Numbered from the stretch's first letter, positions 42,002 through 56,184 are shown. The stretch: DNA of 64,000 nucleotides from Henricia sp. BOLD:AAB3569 (GCA_037783545.1 JBBELK010000454.1:1984001-2048000), one strand, 5' to 3'. Translations and numbers: made by a program. The notes: generated by a model not told the origin, from the letters alone.

Positions 42002-44811
42002 AATATGCGACACTAAAAACGTCAATTCAAAGCATCAAATAAAGCTAAATACTGTCCTTACCGCTAGTTTGGGATCCAGGGTCCTATGAAACCTTCAAAA
42101 CTAAACAATTATTCTTCAACTTTGGGGCAAAAAACGTTGCCAAAAGCATGAATGTAAAAACGATCATGCGAACACGGTTTCCGCGATCCCGCATGTACAT
42201 AATCAATAGCGCCCTCTGTTGAGCACTCGCGCACCGTCTATTACCGTCGAAACACCCTTGTCTACAAAAAGCTATATTTTGCTGGCAAAATCATGTTCAA
42301 CCGTCTCTGACAGTTTAAGGCAAAAGAACTATCAATTTGGTCCAAAATCGTTCCCGATTAGCGGCTTGCAACAGAACGAGTGTCGGAAGGGATTGGTTCA
42401 CTACTTCAAGCTGTTACGGAGTATTGAAAGTGGAAACTCGCGCCCCGTGACTTAACGATCCGGGGCGTCGATAATTGAACAAAACACAGTGCGCCTTCCC
42501 CGATTTCCAAAAACATCAATTTGGCCGAATTTTACGAGAACGAAAGGCTTTCGCAACGCACTAAAACAGTGCTACTTTGAGTGGACTAAAAAGGGTTTTG
42601 AAAATAACGAGCTTCGAATTTGTGCAAATGGAATGCTTAAGCTTTGGGGTTCAGTAAATCTCACATTTTGAGAAAAATGAGAGAAGTAAATTGAATCGGT
42701 CATGAAAACTGGCAAGGCTATATCAGGCCTCGCTCGTATATAATACAGTATTGTACACAAGGAGACACGCAAGCTTATGTTGCCCGTTTTACTTAAGGTT
42801 TGATGGTAAACTGCATCTTAAATCGGGACCAACCTTTGCGCGGGAATTAAATTGAACGAATCCTTTGAAAATCCTGCAAGTGTGCTAAAGTTTGTTTGCG
42901 TCATTTTTGTAAACTTTCCGGAAAGTAAAATAATTTTGATTGGGTGGAATAAATTATGGTTTTCTGGGATATAAGATTACATCAGTGGTATACTCTATCT
43001 TATTCGACTCTTACTTAGAAGAGCGAAACTTCACTGAGGAGATTGCCTTCTTCTAGACGTACGAGGTTGTCAAAACACTTCAAGACGTGTTTTTACAACG
43101 TCAATTTTTATCGACAAACTCAGAAAAATTAGGAAAGACGGACACTCGTGCATATGCTTTAACAATACAAATCAAAGAGTTCGTCGCACCGTCGCGAGCC
43201 GTTTTGTGAAACCCTAGGGACTTTATTTGTCTCCTACTTCTCCAGTTTACCTTCGGGATTTTTGGGGAAAAAATAGGCGTCATGGAATGATAACATTCTA
43301 GACGATAGAAGAGCGTTAATGTGCTTTCACAGCGTTCTGCGAAACACGCCGGGCCATCGGAAAGTGATTGAACTCGCTCGGCTGAACAAACAGTTTCGAG
43401 TTGAAGACATTGCGATTTTGCTGTATATTTAGGTCAGTTTGAACCTAAAACCTAGTTAATTTAGGTCGTGTCCGAATTATCTGCGTCTTGAAATGACACA
43501 CGAGTTAGTCTTTGGAAAGCGATCAAGCGTCTACAATAATAGGACTCGTTTCAAAACCTATGTCGTATAGACATATAATTATAATTTGGATATTCGTCAC
43601 TGACCCTGGTTTGGGCATAATATGAGACTCTTTAGTCTTAATGGAATATGTCGATTTTAAGCTTTTTGCGTGTTTCGCAAGAACATCGTCTGGTGTACTG
43701 ACGTACTTTCTTTCGCATGCACACTAAGTATCCACTTGACCAGACTAAATTGTTATTGCTATGTGGTGCACACGGCAGGTGTGAAGTACATAATTAATAC
43801 CGTGTTCACCGTAGGAGAGAATGGCATAAAGCAACCAGACTGTTGATTGCTAGGACATGGCTTGCACCACGTAGCAACAACAGCGTAGTATTTGACTTTC
43901 TAAACGGCCTCTTTATATGAAAGTGAAGAATTTGGGGCACCAGCCACTATACAAACATTACACGCAAAAGGCTGATTCTAAAATCCTATTTAAGGAATTC
44001 TCCCAGTCATTTTCTCCGACTTTTTTTTCAAAACTCTCAACCCATCCCTCAAGCGACATGCACTAAATTCCCATTCATTCTGAGGCGACTCGACGCGAAA
44101 CCTAAGTACCGTTATAAACCTAAGGGGCGGTTCACCGCCTTGTTATGACAAATAGCAGCCCGACTGTCGCCCGAGGAAGCATTAAAATGATTTTTCCCGC
44201 TCTTGTGTTTTCATTTAGTAAATTGTGACGCAATTAAGTTACCAGAATACAGACTGCTTGAAGCCCGTTTGGCGCTATTATATACGTGCCGAGAATGTTA
44301 AATCTCGTATAGGCCTAGGCCTATAGGATTTGCGTTGTCTCAAAATCTAATCAACTATAATCATGAAAAATGGACGTACATGGTTCCAACTGGTCTAATG
44401 CAATGATTCCCCCAAGATGAACTATTTGTTTTTATAAGAAAACCAATAATTTAAGATGAATTTATAAAAATGCGTGTCCACACACATTTGTTTTACAAGG
44501 GCGCCCTCGTGTGAGCGAAACTAGGCCCTGGCCCTGACTACCGTTGTGTTATGGCTTTGTCTTCCGTGCAGTATAGCTATGGAACCAGCCTAAATAGGAC
44601 GATGGGTTCACACAATTTCTTGAAAGTATTGACACTTTTATAATGCTTTCTCAGACCGCAGATGAGATACTGAGTTGACTTATACATAGGTTGGTTTTAC
44701 AAATCCTGAATCGCACATATACAGATAACGTTTGTTACAGTTTTTGTATCATTATGATCTATCTTTCAGCTACAAAAGATGATATGCAAAATCTCAGAAA
44801 TTATAGTCACA
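42002..44811. other. No gene recognised
   Basis: No ORF with a recognisable domain, and no clear terminal repeats seen. Confidence 0.5.
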
Positions 44812-45220
44812 ATGGGCGTGTTTGTTTCATGACAGATCCGAATCCAGATTCCGATCTGTTTTACCGCGCACAAACAAACGAAACCGCTCTCAACTCGGAT
44901 CTCAAATCACGTGAATTGCAATTTATTTACCAAATTTGTCAAATTTCTGTACCAAATTTCTCCCACGACATTCGTCGTAAATAAACAAGCATTCTAAATT
45001 TGTTTGTATCGTGTGTTGCCTCTGAAAACTGAAACGACACGGTTTACTCACACAAAATCTCAACGATGTTTACGTCGCCATTTTGGATCTAGCGCTGAAC
45101 CATCTCTCGAGAAGGATTCCACAGATCACAGATCTCGGTCAGGATGTGCGCGAAGTGAACGAGTTCACCTTGTATCTGCGCGGATCTGAATCTGGATCCG
45201 TCCGAAACAAACACGCCCAT
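44812..45220. mobile_element. 409-bp TIR element
   Basis: The perfect inverted ends ATGGGCGTGTTTGTTTC (44812-44828, 45204-45220) are followed by a subterminal inverted block (GATCCGAATCCAGATTC versus GAATCTGGATCCG). No ORF. The target duplication is unclear (possibly 3 bp). Confidence 0.7.
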
Positions 45221-46597
45221 AATAACTCCAAAACCACGTGGTGTTGGATCTCAAAGATTAACACCACACCTAATTTACAAGTTATTATTCATTCTTTTAA
45301 AAAACCGAGTGCCGGACATAAAAGTCGATTTACATCGGCCAAGACATCCATCATTTCGTGGTTTCATTTGCAGCCCTTTATGAGCCGCGTCTAGCATTTC
45401 GGGACATTTGACGGACTCCGCAGCAGCGGCGTAATGAGCCGTCGTGCGTCCCTTGCGGCCGGCCGACATTTGGCTTGCTCCCGATCATATAACCGATTGC
45501 TCGGCGAAATCTGCATTGTTTCAGCCAATTTGGAAGTTCTCTGGAATTCTTGAAATGAATTTCTTCACAGGCTGGCATTAATCATTCGGGGTTGTAAGTG
45601 CGCCCAGACGCTCATTATCGGATTTCAAGAATATTTCCAGTCCAGCATTCGCGCACCAGGCTAATTTATAGAAGGCGCGAATATGTAGGCTAGAAAACTC
45701 CTGCAACTTTTGGCAACTTTGCCGCGTAAAATTTTGGCAGTTTTCAAAAACCAGAAACTAGGAAAGCTGTATTTTAAAGTCCTTTCAACACGTCTCATTT
45801 ATGAATAGTTTGCACTCACTGACAGGCATTGCTCATGTGTTCGTACAAGGCAAACGACCACGCCCTCAACGGCGAAAATGCGTCACGTTTGTTCAATTAT
45901 CTGACATTTTCTATTCGAAAACAGAGATGTTTTCATTAAAAATCAAAGTACCTCACAAAGAAAAACATTACAAACTTCAATTAGAATACCAATAAAAATA
46001 CACGCTCTTTAAGAAATCGTTTTTATTAACATTACAAGCGGGATTTCGTGTAAAGATTTTTCCTACCAGAATTAGACTTTGATTTCAGCTGTTTTATAAC
46101 TTGTCTTCCATTTCTCAGAAAAAGTACTCTGAATATGTCATGCATGAAAAATCTGGGGGGAGGGGGGATATATTTATTATATTTTCGCGGCTTACATGTC
46201 ACAATTATCCTTGAAATTCGATTTCGTAGATCAGTGATCATAATTTAGGTATTACCATGAGTGGCTATCCCAATCTCCGTATGCTTGAGCCAGAGGCTGA
46301 AAAGTATGGATTGTTGTCAACATGAAGTGCGACTTAAGCCGCGCGCAATGACGGCATCACGACGGAGATTTCGCCCGCGTTTGAGCGAGAACTTGTTACG
46401 CTCAAATCTCAATTTGTTTTTTCTCTCGAAACCGCTTCATTTTTGGAAGCCTGAGGGCACGATTTGAGGTAGCGTCAGCTGTGATCAATTATTGAAAACC
46501 TGCAAAATCTATATTCACTCCAAATTATACACGTCTGCACATGAATCTATAAAGGTCGTGTTACACGATGAGACGTTTGCCGTTCATTAAAGGTAAC

Positions 46598-46895
46598 ACC
46601 GGCCTATACTGCTTACATAATTTAATGATGTAGCATCATTGACAATATTTATTTGATGGTCCTTGTGAAAAAAGATTATCAATATCTCATCATTAAATAC
46701 AAAAGCTTAAAATTAATTCTAAAAACTGTAAATGGTCGAGTTATAGGCTTTCCAGCCGTTTACTTCGCGCTAGACCCGGGCGCGAGACTCACGACTTTGC
46801 CGGAAACGATTCGCTCTTCACTTGGCAGCTTTTGCTTTGGCTATCTCTGATTTTCTGCTGACGATTTCACTGGACAGCCCGGGCCACCGAATAGG
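46598..46895 (+). repeat. Dispersed repeat, second copy of the 15262-15545 family
   Basis: Ordered matches to 15262-15545, with short indels. No termini identified. Confidence 0.6.
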
Positions 46896-47284
46896 TTTAC
46901 TGTAGAGGAAAATTAACACTTGCAATGTTTTGTTAATATAATATTCTCGAATATATTGCCGACCATTTCAGGCCTTTAAAGCTGAAAATTTAAAGTACAT
47001 GTTCTCGCAAAATCTCGTAGAATTACACGGGTTTTTAATGTCGAACGTTCCCAAGGAAGGTTTATGTCCATTCAACCTCAACCAGCAGTGCATTTAAAAT
47101 CGACTGATACGCAACATGTGCCAGCTGCATTGTCTGTATGCAAACCATTATGGAGATGCGTATAACAACTGGGCTTAGCATGCACATCATGCACAATCAC
47201 TATCCTCGCAGGTACCCATTTACTCCTGGGTGGAGAGAGGCAATTTGTGCCCAAGAGCACGTGTCACGTATAAGCAGGACTTAA

Positions 47285-47692
47285 AGTTGCACTGCCCGTG
47301 TTTGGGCCGATTTGGGCGTCAATTTTGTTTTTTAAAGTTAAATAGGTATTTTTCTAGAATAGAAAAAGTTATCAGCTTTCATTTGGTACCAAGAACGTAA
47401 AAATCCGTCAAGGATTAATGCCAGTCGATTAAAAACAAGAAATGATTAAAAGGCTGGCAGGTCAATTAATCGACAAGGTTATGACGTAAATGTACATGTG
47501 CGCGTGAGCGTACGCGCACATGTACAACATGTGAAGCACGTTTCAAGAAAAAGGCTTGTATCTCCAATTCCCGACGTCGGAAATTTAAGTTTTTGATATT
47601 TTTCGTTACAGAGACACGTAAGCTTTCTAAATTCGTTCGCTTGTGTAAATAAATTTTTTAAATCCTTTCACCGAAACACGGGCAATGCAACT
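47285..47692. mobile_element. 408-bp piggyBac-like MITE, second copy
   Basis: Nearly identical to 20507-20948, with the same inverted ends, but lacking about 35 bp of the internal GTACAT-type stretch. TTAA is on the left; the right flank is ATGT, so the right target site has mutated or been lost. Confidence 0.85.
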
Positions 47693-50408
47693 ATGTATAC
47701 ATGTAACCTCTAGAAACGGTCTTGAGTATAAGCCACTAAATCGCTAGGCCATTGAGGGATAATGTACCAGCGGCCCTGACAGGGGGCAGATTTTCATATT
47801 TAAACGGTGACAATCTGACTGGCCTCTGTCATGGCCGCGAGTGCAAGAGGTCAGTTTTTAATGTTGTCAAACAGTTGCTTTGACCTTTTTAATCAAACTG
47901 ACGAGCCATACTCGACACACGAGAACTAGAACGTGCCAGCTGACGGAGCGTGTGTCGGAAACACGCTGACATCTCCGAGTCAGCAGACGGGCGAAATCTG
48001 CGAGAGCCTTGGATGGGTTGCTGAACCAATTTCCTATCACCGTTTCCAGTCAGCACCTGACATCGTAAATATATTCCTCTTGAGCTTCTTCCAATTCAAA
48101 TAAAGACAGATTAACGTCTGTTTGCCTTCTTGTTGAAATGGACACTTGGATGAAGGGAGAAAATAAAAATGAAGCTGAGTGGGAACTTTATATAGTGCGC
48201 TTTTCTTTGCACGGATGAGGAAGCAAACATGTCGCTATTTGCAGGCAGGAAGGTTTGTGTGCCAGCTGAATTGAGCTTGCCATGTGATGGATTCATTTTT
48301 TTTTAAAAACCCGTATATAAGATTTGCAATTTCCTAAAGTTTTAATAAACCATTTGATCGAAAACAAAATACTACCTAAATCAAAGAAGGAATCCCAAAT
48401 GGCAACTTATTCAACAATTCCGCCCGAGATCTTTTTTATGAGAAAACGAGGATACTCGATTAATCGCGGCACCATCTACCATTTCCCACTTGAGATTTTA
48501 TTGTGATCTGTCTTGTTTTTGACAAACAAAAAAAACCCACACACACACATTTATTTATCATCTTCAAAAATGAAAAATACTTTGTACAAGTTTTGGGAAC
48601 AGTCAGCGATTACTCGAGTAATCGAGTATTATCCCCACGAGTACTCGACTACTAACTGCGCCAATCGCTCACCTGTATACGAACCGTTTTTAAGCAAACA
48701 AATATTCCATTTTAGGAGAGAGAAACGTACGCTTGAATGCACAATTCGAAGAATCAATCTCCATAACCTGCTAAAACGGATCTGTATTCACGCTACACCT
48801 ATTCTGTGATGACATTGCTTTGAATGCACGGCTGCCATTATAACGCATCTTCCACGCCACAGATTGTAGCTAAAGGGGAATTTTTACGCCTCAAAACAGA
48901 CTGAAAAAACATAAACACTCACTGCCGTTAAAACCATATTATCCTTCAGAAAGCGAGTGACATCCTGCAATTCTTTTCAGGGTCCCCCACTGACCCAAGG
49001 CCTTCAACTGTCATCTTTAAGAAAACGGATGAGTTATCTATCTTTCTTTCTTTCTTTTTTGTTTTTTTACAAATGTCGTCATTTCCCCCCGTCTGCCAGC
49101 TGGCAAGCAGGCAGAAAACACAAATAGACATTTCGAGGGGTACGCCAGGTGAAAATACAGATGCTATGACGGGTGACCAACAAAGTCAGCTTTAAGGGTC
49201 AACATTTGTAAACGCATGTACGGGTGACTTCATACTGAGCCTTTTTGCGCGCGCAAATGCAACGGACGTTGCTGGCTTTGAGAAAAAGCGGCGTGGATGA
49301 AATTTTAGTGAAAAGGCGAATTGAAAATCGCAGAATCGACTTGGGCAGAAGGTGTTCTTGTAATTCTGTGATTTTCAGTCCGTTAATAAATTGTTTCCCT
49401 CCAAAATCATTCCACACGTTTTTTTTTCTCCAAAACGACGCTTAAAAAAAATAAAATAAAATAAAGATTCGCCCACGGTTGATTCTGTAGCTTTCAGTGC
49501 GTCGTTTTATTCCAAATTCTCTTCACGCCGCTTTTTTTCTGAAATGGACGCGCGCCAAATTTACCCGCGAAAAATTATTTATCAAGGTGTCCATATAGGC
49601 CTACATCAGAGGTTTCTTAGTCTAGCTTAAACAATGACAGGACGATTAATTTCCTGCAGTAAAATCTCCTGGAATGAATTGCATTTTTGTTTTTGGTACA
49701 CAAACATACGAGGGCCTGCCAGACAGGCTAGGCTTGCCCTGGAAAATCACACACTGGATAATCTGCACGGCAATGAATGGTAAGAAAATATGGTTAACCT
49801 TTATCGTCAATTTGATAAGTAAAATTATTATTTTAATAATACAACCAGCACGTTTATTTATATCTACGTTTATCAGTCGAGCGTTCAAGTGTATAGTGCT
49901 TTTCTTTCGCAAATTTTTTTTAAAGGAAAAAACAAAAATACCAGTACCAGCTTATTTTCAACTTTGTTCTCACTGCTGTACACATTTTTACGACAGGAAG
50001 AAATTATTATTTTAACCTTTGCCGTTTGCAATTACAGTTTGAAAATGTGATGTTAATTTGGAAATGTGATGTTAATTTAGAATACAAAACAGTCTGTCGC
50101 ACATGCCTATATGTTTGCAGCCGGACAGTGTTAAAGTTTTAGTCCTTTATAGTCCTTGATATGGTCCGATTTGACAGCACAGCTGGGCGTAGAAGAAATG
50201 CTTGACACGAGAGGAATTTTAATGAGGTCAACGCAAATACAAAAATGAACCCGCGCGCGCGTGGAGTTAGTAATTTTACCAATGCAAAGATTCTTCAACA
50301 AATTCTGTTTATTTTTCATTTTGTACTTTAATTAAACGGTCCGGTACTATTCTTGGGTTTTACTTTCTTGACAACCGGTTGCTATCCGCCATTACTGTGT
50401 CCATACTA
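47693..50408. other. No gene recognised
   Basis: Contains a short CA run (48537-48550), a CTTT microsatellite (49041-49057) and, at about 49630-49742, the second copy of the repeat at 2560-2668. Confidence 0.5.
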
Positions 50409-50619
50409 TGGCACGCCAAAGCAAAAAATAATTTGTAAAAATGTTGACGCATATTTTCGCAAATGTTGCGCAAGAAAAATAAAAAGGTTGGCATGACTTT
50501 CAAATGTTGATAGACTGTTTGAAATCGGCATACCGTGCTTTTGTTGGCAAATTTTAAAAAATGTTTTAGGATTGATGGTAGAATTATCAGTGTTGAATTA
50601 TTTCCGCTTTGGCGTGCCA
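50409..50619. mobile_element. 211-bp mariner-like MITE
   Basis: Ends TGGCACGCCAAAGC and GCTTTGGCGTGCCA are perfect inverted repeats, flanked by TA on both sides (50407-50408, 50620-50621), as for Tc1/mariner. A 26-bp direct repeat (CCGCCATTACTGTGTCCATA core) lies just left and 25 bp right of it. Confidence 0.8.
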
Positions 50620-50687
50620 TACGCGTGACGTCAACAACTATCGTATCCGCCATTACTGTGTCCATACTATGCATCGATATATATATA

Positions 50688-50941
50688 CACTGAATGAAGT
50701 ATGCAATAGCAGTTGGCTATACGAGAATTAAAGCCACGCGCCGGCCGCCATTCTACCCCACTAACAATGCTTGGCCTAGACTGCTCCGCGGTCCATGCGA
50801 TCGCTTGCATTCCACTTAACACATGTAGATTAGATGTAGACTAGTGAAGACAGTATGACCAGTCTAGGCAAGGCATTGTGTTTGGTGGGGTACAATGGCG
50901 GACGGTGGCTTCAATTTTAGACGTCGTTGCTTCATCCAGTG
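50688..50941. mobile_element. 254-bp MITE with CACTGGATGAAG ends, copy 1
   Basis: The arms of about 100 bp are imperfect inverted repeats (CACTGAATGAAG ... GCTTCATCCAGTG; CCGCCATT ... AATGGCGG; GCCTAGACTG ... CAGTCTAGGC). Flanked by TATATA. A second copy is at 59265-59524. Confidence 0.8.
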
Positions 50942-51001
50942 TATATACATCGATGTTACCATATATGACACGCTATGCCACCTTTACCGTGGAAAGACTA
51001 T

Positions 51002-52426
51002 GGCCCGTATTCTAAAACCCTCCTTTAAATAGGCCTGAAGTAGACCTTTATAGGGGCTTCCTTTATTGAGGAGTTCCTTTGCTAAAGGCTCCTTTAACAA
51101 ATGGTATTCAAGAACCACACTTTAACTTCCCTCATGTTAAGGTCTTCCTTTACCACAAATTGTTTAAAGGCTCCCTTTAAAGAAGGGACACTTTCCCTAA
51201 GGCTCCCTTTATGCTCCTAAATGAGCTGTTGTAACAGGACGATGTCAGTTTTCTAGTCCCGTGTTAGCCTTGATCAAGGCGTTGGGCTTGTCTTCTAGAC
51301 GGCCCGCTGAAGATAAAACTGAACAAAGCGCTTACAAGCTACGGAATCTGTTGCACGTATTGGCTCACAACGCGCCGCGCTACGACTATGCACACGTACA
51401 CATGCGCTATGCACGTACATGTATCGGTACGGTCCTAAACCCAACGCCTTGGTGGTTCTGCATTCAGCCAGCGAAACTCATTACAGTAATAGGGAAACCA
51501 CCACAGCATGAGCTGAAATTTCATTGGTCGACGCACGGGAGGTTCTGTTTGAAAAACGCTATGATCTGCGATCCCCAGTTTGTTCATCCGAGGCAGTATT
51601 AAGAGCTCCCACAAATCATTCAGGAAAGCTGTCGTATTACGACCGTTTTCCCTTAGAAGTGTAATCAAATACGTAAACAGACAAGCACAATAAATGCTAC
51701 GAACCCGAGAATATTTGTTCTTTTCGTCCATCGATCATGTCACGGTTCTCGTAACATGAGGACGCCATCACATGCACAATGCATGCATCGCGTCATTACG
51801 TGCTACACATGAAGCTCTTGATTGGCTCAAGACAAATGTTAATATTCATACCTTGCATACCCGCATATCCAAAGCCCGCCCATTTTCGGCCAAAACTGGC
51901 CGAAAACTATTAAACCCGGAAGTGCAGACTCGCCAGGCCGTACGCAGCTAGTACGCAGTATGTACGCAGTCAGTGTGTTGCCGTACGGGTTGACTACGGT
52001 GGTTAAATCCATCCTTGGTGAACCGAAAGCGTTTTAAAAAAGGCGTCATCACTGAAATCATCCTCTTGAAACTGAGGAAGACGTGTCCTGATACGTGGCA
52101 TACCCCTAATGACGTCATAGAAACGCGCTAATCGGTTGACGTAATCACCCATCGCTGAGGTATCAGAAGAGATCCTTGCACATTGGCTGCTAAAGGAAGA
52201 CTAAAAGATACTCCAGACCAACCTTACGTTTAAAGGCCTCCTTGAGGCAAAATAAAGCATTTCCTGTAATGAAGGAAGGTTCTTGAAACGACCCAACCTT
52301 TGATAAAGGAAGGTACCTAAAGGCGTCCTTTGACCCGATATAAAGGTTGGTTCTTGAAATAAAATTTAGCTAAAGGTTGTCTTAAAGTCTCCCTTAACGC
52401 TAAAAGAACGTTCTAGAATACGGGCC
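51002..52426. mobile_element. 1425-bp DNA transposon-like element with GGCCCGTATTCTA ends
   Basis: Starts GGCCCGTATTCTA and ends TAGAATACGGGCC, flanked by TAT on both sides. Subterminal regions are full of short AAAGGCTCCCTTTA / AAGGTTGGTTCTTGAA repeats in opposite orientation at the two ends. The interior holds no recognisable transposase; a 98-codon minus-strand ORF (about 51435-51731) is unassigned. Confidence 0.7.
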
Positions 52427-55146
52427 TATGTTCCTAAAGTGACATGCAGGGCCCTCTTTCTGTGAGTTTCTGCAAATAAATGCGACCTTTTATTCACGGG
52501 GCATCCAAATAAACAGCTGTATTATCTTTCTAAACATATGCAACAAAAACTAGGCCTATACATAAAGTTAGCATTTTAGGGCCCTTTAACTGAGAGAGGA
52601 GGCGTTTCTTTATTTCCCCCCATTTCTCTCCTTCCAGTCGTTCTTATCTTTCCTTCAATTTTGATTCATCTTCAGGCACAAACTTTCCTCTAAAAGCATC
52701 AATGGCGACCTTATGTCAATAGTTTCAGGCGACAGTACACATCGCATAAGCGCCATCCGCGGAAAAGCAATTTAGAGTATACTCCTCTTTAACCACTTCA
52801 TCTGCAGCAAAAACAACCGCGTGTAATTTTACTTTCTTCCTCCATACTTCCGTCAGAAAATTCATTTCTTTTCTATTTATACCTCATGTGAGACAAGAAA
52901 AGGACAAAAACAGGTCAAATGTTTCCAATGGTGAACAGTGGCTAGGTCGTTGTGTGAACCTTGCTGTTCGATTTATTTTAAACTCCGCTAATCAGCTTGA
53001 TTAGGATCAAATTATATGCACAAATGTAATGTCCTTCAAATGTGGTTGAAAACAATAATTATACACGTCTGGTGTAAGCCGTGTTAAAGGCCTATCGATT
53101 TAGAGGCTATCAAACTAGCATCTGAACCAAGTTGGATGTATGAATTGCGAGCTGTAAACAATAAAAAAGTTCACAGTATCTAGGTCTCGACAATAAAGTG
53201 TCTCGGAACTGAAACTGAATTCGGGTCGAGTGTCGGACCAGCAATGTGTGCTGGCGCTCGGTGGCCACGAAAAACCCCCAGCCATTGGAGGAAACGTGGG
53301 TGCATCCAGGGCACTCGACAGGGGTGCACTCCCCAGGTCCGAATTCTGATTGAAGTGGGAAAATGGGGTGGGCGGGATTGTACTGCAAAGTTGACACGGT
53401 TGACCGAGAGTGAGCTACTGAAGCAAACGTGGCGTTTATATAGCCAGTTGTTATGTAATTCTATTGTGTTCAGTGTGTATACACTGGCACCTGTCGTTCT
53501 AAAACGAAAAGAAATTCCACAAGGAAACCCCTCAAATCGAGAAGTGTGTTTTTTATTTGTTTTGGCCGGGACAGCGTACGTGACTAGAAAACGAAAAATA
53601 CAAGTCGATTTGTGCTAGAAGAATTGATTTGACACGAGTAACTGGTTGTGGAGGTTTTAAAATCAACAAGTTAGGTTCGCGTGCTTTACCCGGGGCCGTC
53701 CGTGCACAATGGGGCACATACGCGTACGCATGTAGTAATGTTCTTCCCTTTACACAGAGAGGGGTCTTTGCAAAATTCAAAACACTGCAATGTTGTAGGC
53801 AAAATAAAAATGAAAATGGAATGGTTAAAATTTCAACATAATATTCAAGCCCTTTCAATTAATTATTTAGCTCTTGTGTGCGAAAAGACAGCACATTAAT
53901 TACCATGGCCTTTTCTCCAATGGATGGTTATGATACATCGTGAATTTATCTAGCCACCGAAGCACTTTGCATCGAGGTTTCTGATTGGTCAAACATTTTG
54001 ATTGGAGTGCGCGCTCAAAATTATCGTCTGCAGTCTTGCGCGTCAATCGTCTGCCACATGTGATAGTTATCGATTGTAATGCATCCATTTTGGTTTGGAT
54101 AACAATGCCAGAGGCCTACGGTTGAGTGGGCCATTTTCGGCTCCTATAGAATATGGCTTCTTTCGAAGAATTTATCCCTAAATGGCGACAAAAACTATGA
54201 CTGCAGCCGATGGAAGAAATGCTGTCCCCTGGCCAAGAGAACATTGCCAGTATTTTCCATCCCCGGACAACCTTTCCAATAGGAGTTTTTGGTCCGCCGG
54301 AACAGAAATTTCCGTAACACTTGAACCACACAAATCTCCGCCTTAATTTCACGAACACGATCCGACTAATTCACGGAGCTACGCGCCTCGCGGTCACTCC
54401 CGATCCCCCGGGCTTGACCGTGATTTCGCACCGCGTACCTTACGAGACAATCACGCTGGCTTACCAAAACAGGTCACGTAACACCGGGGTACTTGAAATG
54501 CAATACGGGCCCAGGTAATTGGTGTAGTGCGTCCAGGTGTACAGATTATTTCGAGAAACCTTCAGAGACATGTCGGTTTTATTCGCTAGTTGTAAGGGGG
54601 TAGGTTAGATTTTCCGAGAAATTCGTGTAAATCTACTTAGATGAAATATATGACGTCCAAATGGGGTGTTTATATGAAATATTTTGCCCTTTTCGACTTA
54701 TAAAGCCTTATTATATTATTGCAGTGACCCAAAGGTTTATTTCACGAGTTGACAAGAAAGTGTTGATAACAATGGTAAACACTAAATGATTTTTCCCACG
54801 TAAAATTACCCACTGAAATGTGCTTATAATTTTATTTTAAAAACAAATTATTTAAGGGCGCGCGCACCAAATTCGTCCCACGAAATAGGCAGCTTGATGC
54901 CTTTGCTACGGAGCTGCGTATTTTGTGGCACGAATTTGGCGCGCGCGCATTGCTGACGAGCCTGGCCCTTCAACACAAAAATTAAGCACATATTTTTAAG
55001 ATTATCTGAGGTATACTGCATCCATGTGGCTGAAATCTCTATACAAGGCAGTTTATCAATGTAATTCCGTTGTTCATGACATTAGCAAAAACGTTTTCTC
55101 TGCAAAGGATATAATGCACCTTTAAAGTCAATAGCAATGAATGAAT
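52427..55146. other. No gene recognised
   Basis: Overlapping ORFs of about 95-125 codons near 53.1-53.9 kb on both strands have no domain that I can recognise. A copy of the TTCACGAGTTGACAAG dispersed repeat lies near 54725-54800. Confidence 0.5.
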
Positions 55147-55147
55147 A

Positions 55148-55429
55148 TGTGAACCGCTCTGGAAAAAGGTAGAATAAGTCGCGCAGGCTAGGTCGAGTTT
55201 TCGTGACCATAAGTAGATATCTGCGGCAGATATGCGGCAGATCCACGCTTTTTAAAATACAAAAGCACAATGGAAATTCCTGGCGGTGCCCAGATACCGT
55301 CTGGAATTGTGTTTTTGTATTTTAATGAGCGTGGATCTGCCGCAGATTTCTTCTTATGGTCGCAAAAACTCGACCTAGCCTGCGCGACATATTCTACCTT
55401 TTTCCAGAGCGGGTCACATAATCTTTTGA
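55148..55429. mobile_element. Fold-back MITE
   Basis: Arms 55148-55263 and about 55315-55429 are reverse complements with few changes (GTGAACCGCTCTGG / CCAGAGCGGGTCAC; GCGCAGGCTAGGTCGAG; GGCAGATCCACGC). The left arm has GCGGCAGATAT duplicated. No TSD fixed. Confidence 0.75.
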
Positions 55430-56184
55430 GATTTCCTAGCAGTCGCGAAATGATTCTTTATCCTGTCCCAAATCATTGCAATTTCTTGCTACATTTTGAC
55501 ACCAGCAAATGTCCGATGATGCAACATCCTAAAACATCTAACATCTTTTTTTTCTGCCACAACCAATCTGCATCTCTCCGAGGTGAAGTCGGAGCTATTG
55601 TTTCTCATACGTCTGTCCTATTACTTTCTGAAATCAATGCCAACTCGATTTTGTATGAGAACTCGTTTTAGCCACGCCATATACGCTTGACCAAAATGTA
55701 GCCTTTTATTATGCAGATCGATTGTCGAAAAAGCAAATATAACTAGCCCCGTTTTCTTTGCAATCAGACCCGGCCAAACTCATTATTCTCATGTGACGGA
55801 GTGTAAGCAATCCATGCAAGGAGGGTGCTAGAATTCACATCCAGGTTTACACGAGGCGATCAATTTCCCCCTCCCGATTGCTTTGCAAAGTCACTCTACA
55901 CCTCCAGCGAATTCAACCATCGTGGTTTGTATATAACACCCCTCGAATACAATAGCCGAATCCACCGCACAGTCACTGGCCCAACATTATCATGAGCCGA
56001 AAATGAGCACAACCGCGCAACGACGCTGGCAGATGAAAACATTTCCCACCGCCGACTGAACACCTACCCGAGACAGATTCATGAAATGGTAATTAGCGCG
56101 CAAAGAAAACTCTACTTTGGCCCAAGATGTTGTCACGTTTATGTCTCGAAGCATTCTCGTGTGATAGGTCTTAAGAGGTCGGCG

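Noticed and set aside
37340-42010. Target-site duplication for the BEL/Pao element
   Set aside because: Bases outside the two LTRs (CCCTT and AATAT) do not match; the AATAT shared at the inner LTR edge looks like junction microhomology.
51261-51731. Overlapping ORFs inside the 1425-bp element as a transposase
   Set aside because: No DDE/D or zinc-finger motif visible and the frames are short.
53110-53900. Cluster of overlapping 95-124-codon ORFs on both strands
   Set aside because: No recognisable domain, no consistent splice model, mostly non-ATG or weak starts; insufficient support as genes.
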